This document shows positions 23,639-33,690 of a DNA stretch of 64,000 nucleotides, in pieces. The stretch is from JAWXCE01 sp034440495 (GTDB taxonomy: Bacteria > Pseudomonadota > Alphaproteobacteria > Rhizobiales > Rhodomicrobiaceae). The stretch spans positions 1 to 64,000 of the forward strand of contig JAWXCE010000045.1 in assembly GCA_034440495.1 (NCBI GenBank), in the 5' to 3' direction. Both the position numbers and the translations under genes were made by a program. Position 1 is the first letter of the stretch. Every line of letters starts with the position of its first letter. The notes below the pieces were generated by a model. The model was not told where the DNA came from. It made no database searches and saw only the letters and a list, made by a program, of their open reading frames with translations.

Positions 23639-26600
23639 TTAAAAACCTCTGAAGTCGTTTCGCTGGTCTGATACGCTGCGGCGTTGAGCCAACGTCGTAG
23701 CACGCTTGGCTTTATCGGCTTTTGCAGAATATCATAATTGCGTTCGCCTGCCTCTCGCAGAACAAGGTCGGTGCGTTGCGCGGTCACCAGGGCTGTTGGA
23801 GCTGACCGTCCCCACAGGCGCTGCAACTCTTCGAGAATTTGTACGCCGGTGCGATGTTCGCCGACGTAATAATCCATCAGCACGGCATCGGGAATGCGCC
23901 AGTTCAACGCATTTCGCGCTTCTTCGGCGGTTTTCGCGATGACGCAGGAATGGCCCCATTCGCGCAGCAACGCCTTTGTGCCCTCCAGAATGACATCTTC
24001 ATCGTCAACGCACAGAACAAGAAGAGGCCGCGTACCGCCCAACCATACGGTATGATGACTCTTGGACGGCGCGCGCATTGGCGAGTTCCAGCCGCGCGGT
24101 ACTGTCACGCTGAAAACCGATCCTTGTCCAACCTGCGACCGGACGGTAATCTTATGCCCTAAGAGTTCGCAGGTGCGCTGGACAATGGCAAGGCCCAGAC
24201 CAATTCCACGTTCTGCAGAAGGCGGCGGATCAAGCTGCCGGAACTCTTCAAAAATCGCGTCAAGATGTTGCGGGGCAATGCCTACGCCCGTATCCCACAC
24301 CTCAATGCGCACGTGTTTTCCTTGCACGCGGCAGCCGAGAAGAATCGTTCCTTTGATGGTGTTGCGAATGGCGTTGGTAAGAATGTTCTGCAGGACACGG
24401 CGGAGCAGGCCCTGATCTGAATCGATAATAACTGATGAATTGACGACGCGCAGATTTAGCCCGCGCTCCTTGGCCATAAGAGAATACTCTACTTTTAGCT
24501 GTGATAGAAGAATATCCACATGGAAAGACTGGATCTTGACGCAGACAATGCCTTTGTCGAGCGATGACATATCGAGCAGGCTTTCCAGCAGGTGCTCGGT
24601 GGAGAGCAATGCAGCTCCAGCGCTCCTTGCATGTTCCCGCTGGCGGTCACGCGCTGTCTTTACTTGTTCAATATGCTCAGGTTTTTTGCTTAGGCTGCTG
24701 CTCAAAGCGGCGATGAACAATCTTGCCGCGTGCAGCGGCTGCAAAAGGTCGTGACTTGCGGCGGCGAGAAACCGAGTTTTGCTAGCGTTGGCTTGCTCCG
24801 CGTCGGCTTTTGCGCGTTCTAAAGCGATAGTGCGTTCGGCGACGCGCACTTCCAACTGCTCATTCGCTTCGACCAGCGATTCCGCCGCCTTGTGACGCTC
24901 GCTGACGTCGGTGTAGGTCGCTATGTAGCCGCCTTCCGGCATCCGGTCGAAAACGATTTCAATGACGCGGCCATCCAATCGCCTCCGCTCATAAACGTAT
25001 GGCCATTTCAGCCCCGGCGTTGCCGACTTTATCTTAACAATAAACTCCGCGAGGCCCTCCGCGCCTAACTCGCCTCGGGCGGAGTTAAAGCTGATAATAC
25101 CCGATACAGATAGGCCGATGCATACAAAATTACGCGGCAGATCGACAATGTCGATGAATCGGTCGTTCCATGCTGTGATGCAAAACCGTTTGTCAAAGGC
25201 GCAAAGACCTTGGGGAATGCTTTCCAGCATGCCTCGCATAAGGCTATGATTGATCCGAAGCGCTTCCGAGGCTTCATCCAACATCTCTTTGGCCGCCGAT
25301 CGCGAAAGCAGCTTGCTTTCCAGCGCTGCGGACATCACCACTCGCGCCGAGGCAGCGCCGATCGCGCCGGATAAGATCTGTTCTGTAAAACGGATGGCGT
25401 CGAGATCGACAAATCCCGTTTCGGTTAAGGCCGGTCCGAGGCCTGCACGGCGCCGATTTAAATAGTCGTCGAACACGGTGGCCCCGGTGGCAGGACCGAG
25501 AAAACCGATAACAAGCGCTCTTAGATCCTCAAGACGTATGATCGCGCGCAGGCGCCCCTGGGTTTGCCGTCCCTCCAGCCGATAGTCGACGAAAGCATCC
25601 GCCTGAATGCGGTCGATAGAGCTTTGTCCTTGCAGCAAAGATACAAGCCAGAAGGTGAAGATATTTGCCGTCAAACTCCAAATCGTTGCATGAGTAATGA
25701 TGTCAAGCTGACCCGTGCCAAATGGCGCGTTTTGCCGCCACCATGTGGGGCCAAGTGGCGAGTCCCGCAGAAAATCCGAAATGAGCGGTAGATCGCTGGC
25801 AAAGGAAGGCAATAGAAGCGTATACGCCCAAACGGCCATGCCAGCCGCGATGCCGGAGGCGGCGCCTGCGCGATTGGCCCGCCGCCAGTAAAGCCCACCG
25901 AGAAATGGCGGCCCGAGCTGCGCAATAGCGACAAATGAGACGAGGCCGATCAAAGTCAGTGGATAGCTTTGATCCATAAGCCTGTGCATGAGATAGGCGA
26001 GCAGCAGGACGCCCACCACGCAAATGCGCCGAATAATGAGCAGCCGCGAGCCGACATTTCCGCCCAGCACGAAACTTGGCCGCCCGGCGCTCATGATAGC
26101 CGGGACAATAACGTCGTTGCACAGCATGGTGCTCAGCGCCACGACCGAAACGATCACCATGCCCGTTGCCGCTGAGAACCCACCGATGTAAGCGAGCAAG
26201 CTTATACCGGTCGCGTCCGCGCTTATCGGCAGCATGATCATGAAAGTGTCGGGGGTTACGTTGTCGCCGAAAGTGACAAGACCCGCGATGGCTATTGGCA
26301 CCATAAAAATGCTGAAGGCGGCAAGATAAAGTGGGTACAGCCATCGTGCTGTTCGCATGTGGCTCGCAGACTCGTTCTCCACCATCGCTACGTGAAAAGC
26401 CTGTGGCAGACACAGAAAAGCTATGAAAGAAATGATAGTGCCCGATATCCAGACGGGATGGGTTAAATCGACCTCTAACAGTTTTTGAAGCCTCTGGTCC
26501 TGGCTCGCGCGAGACAGAAGGTCTTGCATGCCACCGAACATGCCGAACACGATAAACCCCGCCACGGTGAGAAACGCGGCGATCTTCACCAGGCTTTCAA

Positions 26601-27204
26601 ACGCAATCGCAAGCATCAGGCCGCGATGATGCTCGCTGGAGTGAACATGGCGGACGCCAAAAATGATGGCAAACAAGGCCATTGATACAGCGACTGCAAA
26701 TGGCGTGTCCTGCCAGTCTGCGGCGTTGCCTGCATCCGGGCTTTTCGCTGCACCGACCAGAACATCAAAGCTGGTTCCAACGGCTTTTAGTTGCAACGCA
26801 ATGTAAGGCAACACTGCGATAAGAGCCGCAATGGTTACGATGGCCGCGATTGTTTGACTTTTGCCATAACGCGACGCAATGAAGTCGGCGATTGAGTTTA
26901 CGTGGTGGGCTTTGGCAATGGTGTAGATGCGCAAAAGCAGTGGCTGACAACATATCAGGATGAGTGTTGGCGCAATGTAGATCGGCAGAAAATCTATACC
27001 GCTTGCCGCCGCACGCCCAACCGATCCGTAAAAGCTCCATGACGTGTTGTAGATGGCGAGCGTCAAAGCGTAGGCGCATACGGCCTGCCATGACCCAGGG
27101 CGCAGCAGAGAGCCTTTCGCCGCCTGGCGATCTCCCCACCACGCCACCAGAAATAAGACCCCCACGTATGCCGTAGAGATAACAACCACGATCCATGCCG
27201 ACAT
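23635..27204 (-). CDS. Hybrid sensor kinase with sodium/solute symporter domain, CrbS/MxtR-like
   Basis: The 1189-residue product has an N-terminal SSS/PutP-like region of about 13 membrane helices (1-520), a linker, a PAS domain (about 650-760; GLCAFDKRFCITAWNDRFID), a short coiled coil, a HisKA domain with H818 (AAASHDLLQPLHAAR), a HATPase with N-box (NILTNAIRNT) and G-boxes (DTGVGIAP, GIGLGLAIV), and a C-terminal receiver with D1111 (LMDYYVGEH). All key residues are present. Such CrbS/MxtR proteins couple substrate sensing at the transporter domain to phosphorylation. The partner regulator overlaps downstream. A divergent TRAP operon begins 270 bp away. Confidence 0.93.
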   Translation of the reverse strand: MSAWIVVVISTAYVGVLFLVAWWGDRQAAKGSLLRPGSWQAVCAYALTLAIYNTSWSFYGSVGRAAASGIDFLPIYIAPTLILICCQPLLLRIYTIAKAHHVNSIADFIASRYGKSQTIAAIVTIAALIAVLPYIALQLKAVGTSFDVLVGAAKSPDAGNAADWQDTPFAVAVSMALFAIIFGVRHVHSSEHHRGLMLAIAFESLVKIAAFLTVAGFIVFGMFGGMQDLLSRASQDQRLQKLLEVDLTHPVWISGTIISFIAFLCLPQAFHVAMVENESASHMRTARWLYPLYLAAFSIFMVPIAIAGLVTFGDNVTPDTFMIMLPISADATGISLLAYIGGFSAATGMVIVSVVALSTMLCNDVIVPAIMSAGRPSFVLGGNVGSRLLIIRRICVVGVLLLAYLMHRLMDQSYPLTLIGLVSFVAIAQLGPPFLGGLYWRRANRAGAASGIAAGMAVWAYTLLLPSFASDLPLISDFLRDSPLGPTWWRQNAPFGTGQLDIITHATIWSLTANIFTFWLVSLLQGQSSIDRIQADAFVDYRLEGRQTQGRLRAIIRLEDLRALVIGFLGPATGATVFDDYLNRRRAGLGPALTETGFVDLDAIRFTEQILSGAIGAASARVVMSAALESKLLSRSAAKEMLDEASEALRINHSLMRGMLESIPQGLCAFDKRFCITAWNDRFIDIVDLPRNFVCIGLSVSGIISFNSARGELGAEGLAEFIVKIKSATPGLKWPYVYERRRLDGRVIEIVFDRMPEGGYIATYTDVSERHKAAESLVEANEQLEVRVAERTIALERAKADAEQANASKTRFLAAASHDLLQPLHAARLFIAALSSSLSKKPEHIEQVKTARDRQREHARSAGAALLSTEHLLESLLDMSSLDKGIVCVKIQSFHVDILLSQLKVEYSLMAKERGLNLRVVNSSVIIDSDQGLLRRVLQNILTNAIRNTIKGTILLGCRVQGKHVRIEVWDTGVGIAPQHLDAIFEEFRQLDPPPSAERGIGLGLAIVQRTCELLGHKITVRSQVGQGSVFSVTVPRGWNSPMRAPSKSHHTVWLGGTRPLLVLCVDDEDVILEGTKALLREWGHSCVIAKTAEEARNALNWRIPDAVLMDYYVGEHRTGVQILEELQRLWGRSAPTALVTAQRTDLVLREAGERNYDILQKPIKPSVLRRWLNAAAYQTSETTSEVFK

Positions 27205-27472
27205 TCATTATTCGTAACTGCACTTAAAAGACGTGACGAGTCTTATCAGCCCTCGATAGCTCAATATTTAAGCTTAAGGTCACGTTTCGCCTTTTCAAAA
27301 GGCAAACCAGATTTTCCCGCAACATAAGCGAGCGAAAGTATTAAGTCGCGCGAGCGAAGGTAGGTGAAGTCGATCCCCGGCTCCGCGCTATAACTGAACT
27401 GGTATTAGCAATATATTAAGCTAGGCAGCGCGGTCGGTAACGGCTCCGTAAGCCGTAGGCGCGGAGGAATTG

Positions 27473-28114
27473 ATGCTGGCGGCTCTCCGGATTTCCAAGG
27501 CAATTGACGGCTTAAATACTGCGCTCGGGCGTTCCGCTGCGTGGCTGATTTTGCTAGCGGTAATCATAAGCGCGGTGAACGCCATCGTCCGTAAAGCATT
27601 CGATTCCTCATCAAACGTTTGGCTGGAGATGCAGTGGTATTTGTTCGGCGCCGTGTTCCTCACCTGCGCGGCATGGACGCTGATAGCCAACGAGCATATC
27701 CGCATCGATATTGTTTCTAACCTCTACTCAAGGCGAACACGGAGCCGCATTGAGCTTTTCGGCCATCTATTTTTCCTTTTGCCCATGACGATCGTCATGA
27801 TCGTGACGACCTACCCGTTTTTTGTCCGCTCGTTTCTGGAAAACGAGCAATCGAGCAATGCGGGCGGCTTGCCGCTCTATCCAGCCAAATTTCTAATTCT
27901 GCTCGGATTTGTCCTGCTGTTTCTGCAGGCAGTTTCGGAAATTATTAAACGCGTGGCCATGATGCGCGGAGTGATCGAAGAACGTGTGGGCGGCGGACAT
28001 CATGATATGGCGGAAGCTGAAGCACAGCGGCTGAAAGAAGCGCTGGAGGCTGAAGCGGCGAAAAAACTGGAAGACGCGGCAAACGCCGCGCGGATATCCA
28101 AAGCCCCTCAATAA
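27473..28114 (+). CDS. dctQ: TRAP transporter small membrane subunit (DctQ family)
   Basis: The 213-residue product starts at an ATG preceded by GGAGGA. Four membrane helices fill residues 20-170 in the DctQ pattern: RSAAWLILLAVIISAVNAIV, then WLEMQWYLFGAVFLTCAAWT with NEHIRIDI, the family signature. The C-terminal 50 residues are a charged Glu/Ala-rich helix ending NAARISKAPQ, an extension beyond the usual end. It leads the operon dctQ-dctM-dctP and supports the large subunit in sodium-driven carboxylate uptake. Confidence 0.92.
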   Translation: MLAALRISKAIDGLNTALGRSAAWLILLAVIISAVNAIVRKAFDSSSNVWLEMQWYLFGAVFLTCAAWTLIANEHIRIDIVSNLYSRRTRSRIELFGHLFFLLPMTIVMIVTTYPFFVRSFLENEQSSNAGGLPLYPAKFLILLGFVLLFLQAVSEIIKRVAMMRGVIEERVGGGHHDMAEAEAQRLKEALEAEAAKKLEDAANAARISKAPQ

Positions 28115-28135
28115 AACTTTCCCGGAGACTTGTTT

Positions 28136-29995
28136 ATGGCTGTTTTTATCGCAGAAAACATGGCGCCGATTATGTTTGCGGCGCTTGCTATATTTCTGCT
28201 GCTTGGCTACCCGGTCGCTTTTTCGTTAGCAGCGTGTGGCCTCTTCTTTTTCATAATCGGCGTGGAGCTTGCGCCCTTATCAGACGGTGCGATCACGTTA
28301 TCATGGCCGCTTTTGCAATCGTTACCCGAGCGCATCTTGGGAATTATGAACAATGATGTTCTGCTGGCCATACCCTTCTTTACATTAATGGGGCTGATAC
28401 TCGAACGATCCGGTATGGCGGAGGATTTACTTGAGACAATTGGGCAGCTATTTGGTTCTATTCGAGGGGGGCTTGCCTATGCTGTCGTTTTCGTAGGGGC
28501 GCTTCTTGCAGCGACGACGGGGGTAGTAGCGGCGTCGGTCATCTCCATGGGCCTCATTTCGCTCCCTATCATGCTCCGCTACGGCTATGACAGGCGAGTT
28601 GCTTCGGGCGTCATCGCCGCGTCAGGCACCCTGGCGCAAATTATCCCACCCTCGCTTGTGCTTATCGTACTCGCTGACCAACTCGGACGCTCCGTCGGGG
28701 ATATGTATGAAGGCGCATTTATACCGGGTTTGCTACTTTCTTCGGTTTATGCGCTTTACATCTTTTTGGTGTCGACCTTCTTTCCGCAAGCAGCTCCAGG
28801 CTTGCCCCCCGAAGATGTTCGTTTTCGTGAGACGAGCGGCAAGCGCGGACTGACTTCGCTGCTTATCCTGACCGTTGTGTCTGGCTGGGTTGGCTACTTT
28901 GTCATCCGAGACCAGCCGTATAACGGCGCAGACTTTGTGATTTTGGTGATGGCAGCCGCTATAACTTTCGCCTTCGGCGCAGCTCTTATAAACTGGATCA
29001 TTCACAAACTAACTGGACTTCGCTTCCTTTCGCATATTGCACAGCAAGTCACCTTCGTCATGGTGCCGCCGCTGGCCCTAATATTCCTAGTTCTGGGCAC
29101 AATTTTTGTCGGTATCGCCACGCCGACTGAGGGTGGGGCCATGGGAGCGATGGGTGCGCTTCTGTTAGCCATCTTTAAGCGGATTCTAGATCGCAATCCC
29201 AACAGGTTTAATCTTACTCTGCTGCGTTCCGCTATTGAATCAACTGCAAAACTATCCGCATTCGTGCTTTTCATATTGGTCGGAGCGCGCATCTTCTCGC
29301 TTACATTCTATGGGGTAAACGGTCACATTTGGGTAGAACATCTGCTTACTTCATTACCCGGAGGGCAAACTGGATTCTTAATTTTTGTAAATATACTTGT
29401 ATTTTTTCTTGCATTTTTCTTGGATTTCTTTGAGCTTGCATTTATTATTGTACCGTTACTCGCTCCAGTCGCAGATAAGTTAGGCATCGACCTGATTTGG
29501 TTCGGCGTTATTCTCGCTGTGAATATGCAAACCAGCTTTATGCACCCGCCTTTCGGTTTTGCGCTGTTCTACTTGCGGTCGGTCGCGCCAAACGCACCCT
29601 ACAAAGACAGACTGACCGGGAAAACTATGGCCCCCATCACTACGGCGCAGATTTATTGGGGTGCCGTACCGTTCGTTATTATTCAATGCATCATGGTGGC
29701 CCTGGTTATCACGTTTCCGAGCATGGTCACTCATTACAAAGACGAAGGTGGGCCAAAGGGCGATCCCGGCAAAATCGAGATTTCCGTGCCGACTTTCGGA
29801 AGCGGGAATGAAGGCCTGGGGATTCCCGGTCTGACGCCAGATGGGCCAATTCCTGGCCTTGCGCCGCCAGAGACAATCCCCGGCCTCTCATCGCCGCAGA
29901 TGCCCCCGGACATTCCTGGCCTCGCGCCCCCGTCGCAGATACCTGGCGCGTCGCCGTTAACCGCATACCCCGCACCAGATGTCAAGCCACAATGA
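28136..29995 (+). CDS. dctM: TRAP transporter large permease (DctM family) with repeat tail
   Basis: The 619-residue product starts at the ATG 28136 (CGGAG site). It has about 13 membrane helices and DctM motifs: LLGYPVAFSLAACG, AIPFFTLMGLILERSGMAEDL, GIATPTEGGAMGAMGALLL and MQTSFMHPPFGFALFYLRSV. This is the longer form found with mannitol/chloroaromatic or keto-acid TRAP systems. The last 55 residues are unusual: a hydrophilic tail with repeats such as GIPGL, IPGLAPPETIPGL and IPGLAPP, following the last membrane helix. The tail is not needed for transport in the family as known. Confidence 0.92.
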   Translation: MAVFIAENMAPIMFAALAIFLLLGYPVAFSLAACGLFFFIIGVELAPLSDGAITLSWPLLQSLPERILGIMNNDVLLAIPFFTLMGLILERSGMAEDLLETIGQLFGSIRGGLAYAVVFVGALLAATTGVVAASVISMGLISLPIMLRYGYDRRVASGVIAASGTLAQIIPPSLVLIVLADQLGRSVGDMYEGAFIPGLLLSSVYALYIFLVSTFFPQAAPGLPPEDVRFRETSGKRGLTSLLILTVVSGWVGYFVIRDQPYNGADFVILVMAAAITFAFGAALINWIIHKLTGLRFLSHIAQQVTFVMVPPLALIFLVLGTIFVGIATPTEGGAMGAMGALLLAIFKRILDRNPNRFNLTLLRSAIESTAKLSAFVLFILVGARIFSLTFYGVNGHIWVEHLLTSLPGGQTGFLIFVNILVFFLAFFLDFFELAFIIVPLLAPVADKLGIDLIWFGVILAVNMQTSFMHPPFGFALFYLRSVAPNAPYKDRLTGKTMAPITTAQIYWGAVPFVIIQCIMVALVITFPSMVTHYKDEGGPKGDPGKIEISVPTFGSGNEGLGIPGLTPDGPIPGLAPPETIPGLSSPQMPPDIPGLAPPSQIPGASPLTAYPAPDVKPQ

Positions 29996-30047
29996 ACAAC
30001 CGATGTTTACAAGCGAAGTCTTCCGTTAAACCCAAGGAGTATACTTC

Positions 30048-31145
30048 ATGAAAAGACGTGAATTTCTAAAACAGAGCGGAGTTGGCGTCGTGGCCGCAGC
30101 GGCGGTCGCCACTCCGGCGATTGCACAATCGTCGCCGGAGATCAAATGGCGGCTGGCGTCTAGCTTTCCCAAGTCGCTCGATACTGTCTATGGCGGCGCT
30201 GAAACCTTCTCCAGGGCGCTGGCGGATATCACCGACAACAAATTTCAGGTGCAGCTTTTAGCGGCGGGCGAGATCGTGCCCGGCTTGCAGGTCGCCGACG
30301 CCGTGACAACCGGAACGGTCGAGATAGGCCATACCGCTTCGTATTACTACTGGGGCAAAGACCCGACTTTTGCCATCGCTACTTCCGTGCCATTTGGCCT
30401 CAATCAGCGAATGCAGAATTCCTGGATGTATGAGGGCGGTGGTATCGACCTCATGAACGAGTTTTTCGCCAAGCACAACATCTATGCTCTGCCCGCAGGC
30501 AACACGGGCGCGCAGATGGGTGGCTGGTTCCGTAAGGAAGTGAACACCGTAGAGGACTTCAAAGGCTTGAAGATGCGTGTCGGCGGTTTCGCTGGTTCGG
30601 TGCTTTCCCGCCTCGGGGCCGTACCGCAGCAGATCGCAGCGGGCGATATCTATCCGGCGCTGGAAAAGGGCACCATCGACGCCACGGAATGGATCGGGCC
30701 TTATGACGACCAGAAGCTCGGTTTTCACAAGGTCGCTAAATATTATTACTACCCTGGCTGGTGGGAAGGTCAGACCATGTTCCATCTTTTCTTCAACAAG
30801 GAAAAGTATGAGGGGTTGCCAAAAGCATATAAGGCCGCGATCAAAGCTGCCGCTCACGAGGCCAACACCGTGATGATGGCGCGCTATGACCGCTTAAATC
30901 CAACGGCGATAAAACAGCTCGTCGGCAATGGCGCGGTGTTGAAGGCTTTCAACGAGGCAATCTTCACCGCTTGCTTTAAGGCGGCAAACGATACTTATGA
31001 TGAAATCTGCGCCAAAAACCCAGACTTCAAAAAAGCCTATGAAGCAATGAAGGTGATCCGTAATGAGGGATATCTCTGGCAACAGATCGCCGAGAACACT
31101 TTCGACAGTTTTATGATGTCTCAGCATCGTAATAAGGCGATTTAG
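30048..31145 (+). CDS. dctP: TRAP periplasmic binding protein (DctP family)
   Basis: The 365-residue product has a Tat-type signal (MKRREFLKQSGVGVVAAAAV, cut after AIAQ). The mature part is a DctP-7 type domain: WRLASSFPKSLDTVYGGAE, GTVEIGHTASYYYWGKDP, the conserved Arg region GLKMRVGGFAGSVLSRLG, and TIDATEWIGPYDD, which in TakP-like proteins lines a keto-acid/sodium site. It completes the dctQMP operon, 52 bp after dctM. Substrate is probably a carboxylate, perhaps a 2-oxo acid; not proven by sequence. Confidence 0.92.
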   Translation: MKRREFLKQSGVGVVAAAAVATPAIAQSSPEIKWRLASSFPKSLDTVYGGAETFSRALADITDNKFQVQLLAAGEIVPGLQVADAVTTGTVEIGHTASYYYWGKDPTFAIATSVPFGLNQRMQNSWMYEGGGIDLMNEFFAKHNIYALPAGNTGAQMGGWFRKEVNTVEDFKGLKMRVGGFAGSVLSRLGAVPQQIAAGDIYPALEKGTIDATEWIGPYDDQKLGFHKVAKYYYYPGWWEGQTMFHLFFNKEKYEGLPKAYKAAIKAAAHEANTVMMARYDRLNPTAIKQLVGNGAVLKAFNEAIFTACFKAANDTYDEICAKNPDFKKAYEAMKVIRNEGYLWQQIAENTFDSFMMSQHRNKAI

Positions 31146-31188
31146 GTCGTCTTCCGCTGCCTATACTGTCTACATCTTGTAGAAACTA

Positions 31189-31229
31189 GTATTCATGCTG
31201 CGGCGGCAAAACCGCAGTGGCATGAATAC
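31189..31229. terminator. Bidirectional terminator between two converging TRAP binding-protein genes
   Basis: GTATTCATGC (31189-31198) and GCATGAATAC (31220-31229) are perfect 10-bp complements, with an inner TGCGG/CCGCA pair extending the stem. It sits between converging dctP and the second binding-protein gene. Confidence 0.75.
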
Positions 31230-31247
31230 TCCCCTGTTAGCCGGGTT

Positions 31248-32342
31248 TTATCGCCTTGACGTTAACGAGCGATACGCAATGTAGCTGATATCGGAAATTT
31301 GCTGCCATTCCGACACGCTCTTCTGAAAATCCGTCCAGCTCTGCAAGATGCGGCGGCTGATATCGTCGGTGGCGCCGATTTCGTTTACGACATCACGCGA
31401 AACTCTCGCAATCTCGGCCCATACAGGCTTTGGATAAATATGCAGTTTCACACCGTGATTGGTCAGCAAATCAGCCAACGCTTCGCCGTTGCGCGCATTA
31501 AACTCCGCTATCATGATGCTGTTCTCGGCTGAGCAAGACGCTTTAATAATCTCTTGTTCGTCTTTCTTGAGGCTGTCCCAGAATTTCTTATTTATCCCGA
31601 GTGAGAGCGCAGTTCCCGGTTCATGAAAGCCGGGAAACATGTAATTTTTCAGCACCCGGTGCAGTCCGAACTCGCGATCGTTCCAAGGGCCGATCCACTC
31701 CGCAGCGTTGATTTTTCCGCTTTTTAATGCTTCGAGTATCTCTCCCGCCGGGATCGCAATCGCCTCACCACCGAGCCTGCGAATAACTTCCGCGCCAAGT
31801 CCGGGCATGCGTATTTTAAGATTTTTGATTTCTTCAAGGGTAGTGATTGGCGTTTGATACCAGCCGCCCATTTGTACGCCGGTGTTCGCCGCAAGAAAAC
31901 ATTTTAATCCGAACTGCGCCGCAAGCTCATCCCATAACTCTTGTCCGCCTCCAAAGTGCACCCAGGCTTCTATCTCGTGGGCCGTCATTCCAAGAGGAAC
32001 AGTAGTGAAAAACGGATAAGCTTTATGCTTTTTGTCCCAGTAATACTCAGCGCCGTGATACATCTCTGCTTTGCCAGTGGAAACAGCGTCGAACACTCCA
32101 AAAGCAGGCGCCATTTCATCGGCGGCGAATAACTGCACCTTCATGCGGCCACCCGAGATAAGAGTGATCCGGTCAGCGATGCGTTGCGCGGCTGAACCAA
32201 GGCCCGCGAAACCACGTGGCCAGGTTGTAACCATTCTAATTTCTTTTAAGCCCTGAGCGATTGCGGGAGCAGCCATCGCCGATGTCGCAGACAGGACGCC
32301 CGCAACCGCTGTTGCGTTCCTGATAAACGAACGTCGATCCAT
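31248..32342 (-). CDS. Second TRAP periplasmic binding protein (DctP family, orphan)
   Basis: The ATG at 32342 opens MDRRSFIRNATAVAGVLSAT, a Tat-type signal cut after AIAQ. The 364-residue protein parallels the dctP product along its length: TGKAEMYHGAEYYWDKKHK, TGVQMGGWYQTPITTLEEIK, LKIRMPGLGAEVIRRLGGEA, INAAEWIGPWNDREFGLHR. It is thus a paralogue of the same subfamily with different ligand-pocket residues. No permease genes lie next to it; it may share the dctQM permease or act as a sensor subunit for the SSS kinase. It points toward dctP. Confidence 0.88.
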   Translation of the reverse strand: MDRRSFIRNATAVAGVLSATSAMAAPAIAQGLKEIRMVTTWPRGFAGLGSAAQRIADRITLISGGRMKVQLFAADEMAPAFGVFDAVSTGKAEMYHGAEYYWDKKHKAYPFFTTVPLGMTAHEIEAWVHFGGGQELWDELAAQFGLKCFLAANTGVQMGGWYQTPITTLEEIKNLKIRMPGLGAEVIRRLGGEAIAIPAGEILEALKSGKINAAEWIGPWNDREFGLHRVLKNYMFPGFHEPGTALSLGINKKFWDSLKKDEQEIIKASCSAENSIMIAEFNARNGEALADLLTNHGVKLHIYPKPVWAEIARVSRDVVNEIGATDDISRRILQSWTDFQKSVSEWQQISDISYIAYRSLTSRR

Positions 32343-32550
32343 ACTAAACTCCCCGAGGTGGATTTGCGACCCTGCGCACAAATGGGCAAGGATCGTGCAT
32401 AACTCAAGATGCCGTTATAAAAAAAGCCATCATATTGACATGCTCTTTCGTATGTATTGTGTTTCGGATGAATTGCATTAAATATTCAAAGAATTTTGCT
32501 TTAATTAAAATAATTTCAACATACAAAAACAAGCAAATTCGGAGGAGCTA

Positions 32551-33690
32551 ATGGATAAAGGCAGCTATTTTCAGCGCCCTCGATTGGCGCAAGGGATGAG
32601 TATCGCCTTGCTGGCTTTACTCTGGTGGCCGCATTTAGTGGAGGCTTACACACCACTTTCAACGGCTCGCGAGGAACGAAAAATCAAGGTCAATAGCACC
32701 GTGATTACAATGGTGGCCGATCATCCCGATAGCACACTCATGAAAATCGCTGATGATCTCGCAATTGTCATAAGCGATCTGGATAGCATGCGTGTTGTAC
32801 CGATCGTGGGCGATGGAGCTGCAGGTAATGTGCGTGATGTGGTATTCTTGCGAAATATCGACATGGGCCTTACAGATTTGGCGACTTTGGAGCACTTAAA
32901 GCAAACAGGAGAGGCAGGCTTTGATATTGCCAACGAGATTGCTTATATTGCACCCTTGTTTGACGATAAAATACAAATACTTGCGCGTCGCGGGATCAAA
33001 ACTCTTAAGCAACTGGAAGGGCGGCGCGTCAATGTCGGACTGGCCGGAAGCGGCGCAGCTATCCATGCAAAAAAGATACTTGAAGCGTTTGACATTACAG
33101 CCAAAATTTCTCAAACGGCGCAACCTGACGCCGTCGAGATGCTAATTAAAGGCGATATCGATGCAATAGTATGTTTTTGTCTGGGATCGCCGGGGCTTTA
33201 TCAGCGCGTCATGTTCAACTACGATCTGCATTTGCTGGCAATTCCCTGGACAGACCGTTTACCGCCTCAGTATACGCCAGCTAAACTTACTCAACAGGAC
33301 TACCCCGCTTTCATCGCTAAGAACAAAACGGTGAGTACGATTGCGGTTTCTATAGTTTTGGTCACTTACAATTGGCGCAAGGGCGATCCGCGCTACGAGC
33401 GGGTGGCTAGCTTTGTTAAGCGGTTTTTTGACCGATTTAGCAAATTACAGGAAGCGCCGCCGCGGCATATTGCCTGGAAAACAGTTTCAACCTCTGCATT
33501 GCTCCCTGGCTGGAAGCAGTTTGAAGCGGCTAACGCATGGATTGTCGCTTCGAAACAAACAGTCAGTCACAGAAATCTTCAGCTCGTTTTTGAAGAATAT
33601 CTTGATCAGTGGACGTCAGAAAATAGTCCACCTAACCAGCAAAATAAGCTATTTGAAGAATTTTTAACCTGGCAGGAATCGCGTAGATAA
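32551..33690 (+). CDS. TAXI-family TRAP solute-binding protein
   Basis: The 379-residue product follows GGAGGAG. It has a Sec signal (IALLALLWWPHLVEA) and a TAXI domain: VITMVADHPDSTLMKIADDL, DGAAGNVRDVVFLRNIDMGL, LARRGIKTLKQLEGRRVNVG, AGSGAAIHAKKILEAFDI and GDIDAIVCFCLGSPG. TAXI proteins normally feed fused DctQM permeases; none is adjacent, so it is an orphan. Base composition is lower in G+C than the neighbouring TRAP genes. Ligand unknown. Confidence 0.85.
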   Translation: MDKGSYFQRPRLAQGMSIALLALLWWPHLVEAYTPLSTAREERKIKVNSTVITMVADHPDSTLMKIADDLAIVISDLDSMRVVPIVGDGAAGNVRDVVFLRNIDMGLTDLATLEHLKQTGEAGFDIANEIAYIAPLFDDKIQILARRGIKTLKQLEGRRVNVGLAGSGAAIHAKKILEAFDITAKISQTAQPDAVEMLIKGDIDAIVCFCLGSPGLYQRVMFNYDLHLLAIPWTDRLPPQYTPAKLTQQDYPAFIAKNKTVSTIAVSIVLVTYNWRKGDPRYERVASFVKRFFDRFSKLQEAPPRHIAWKTVSTSALLPGWKQFEAANAWIVASKQTVSHRNLQLVFEEYLDQWTSENSPPNQQNKLFEEFLTWQESRR

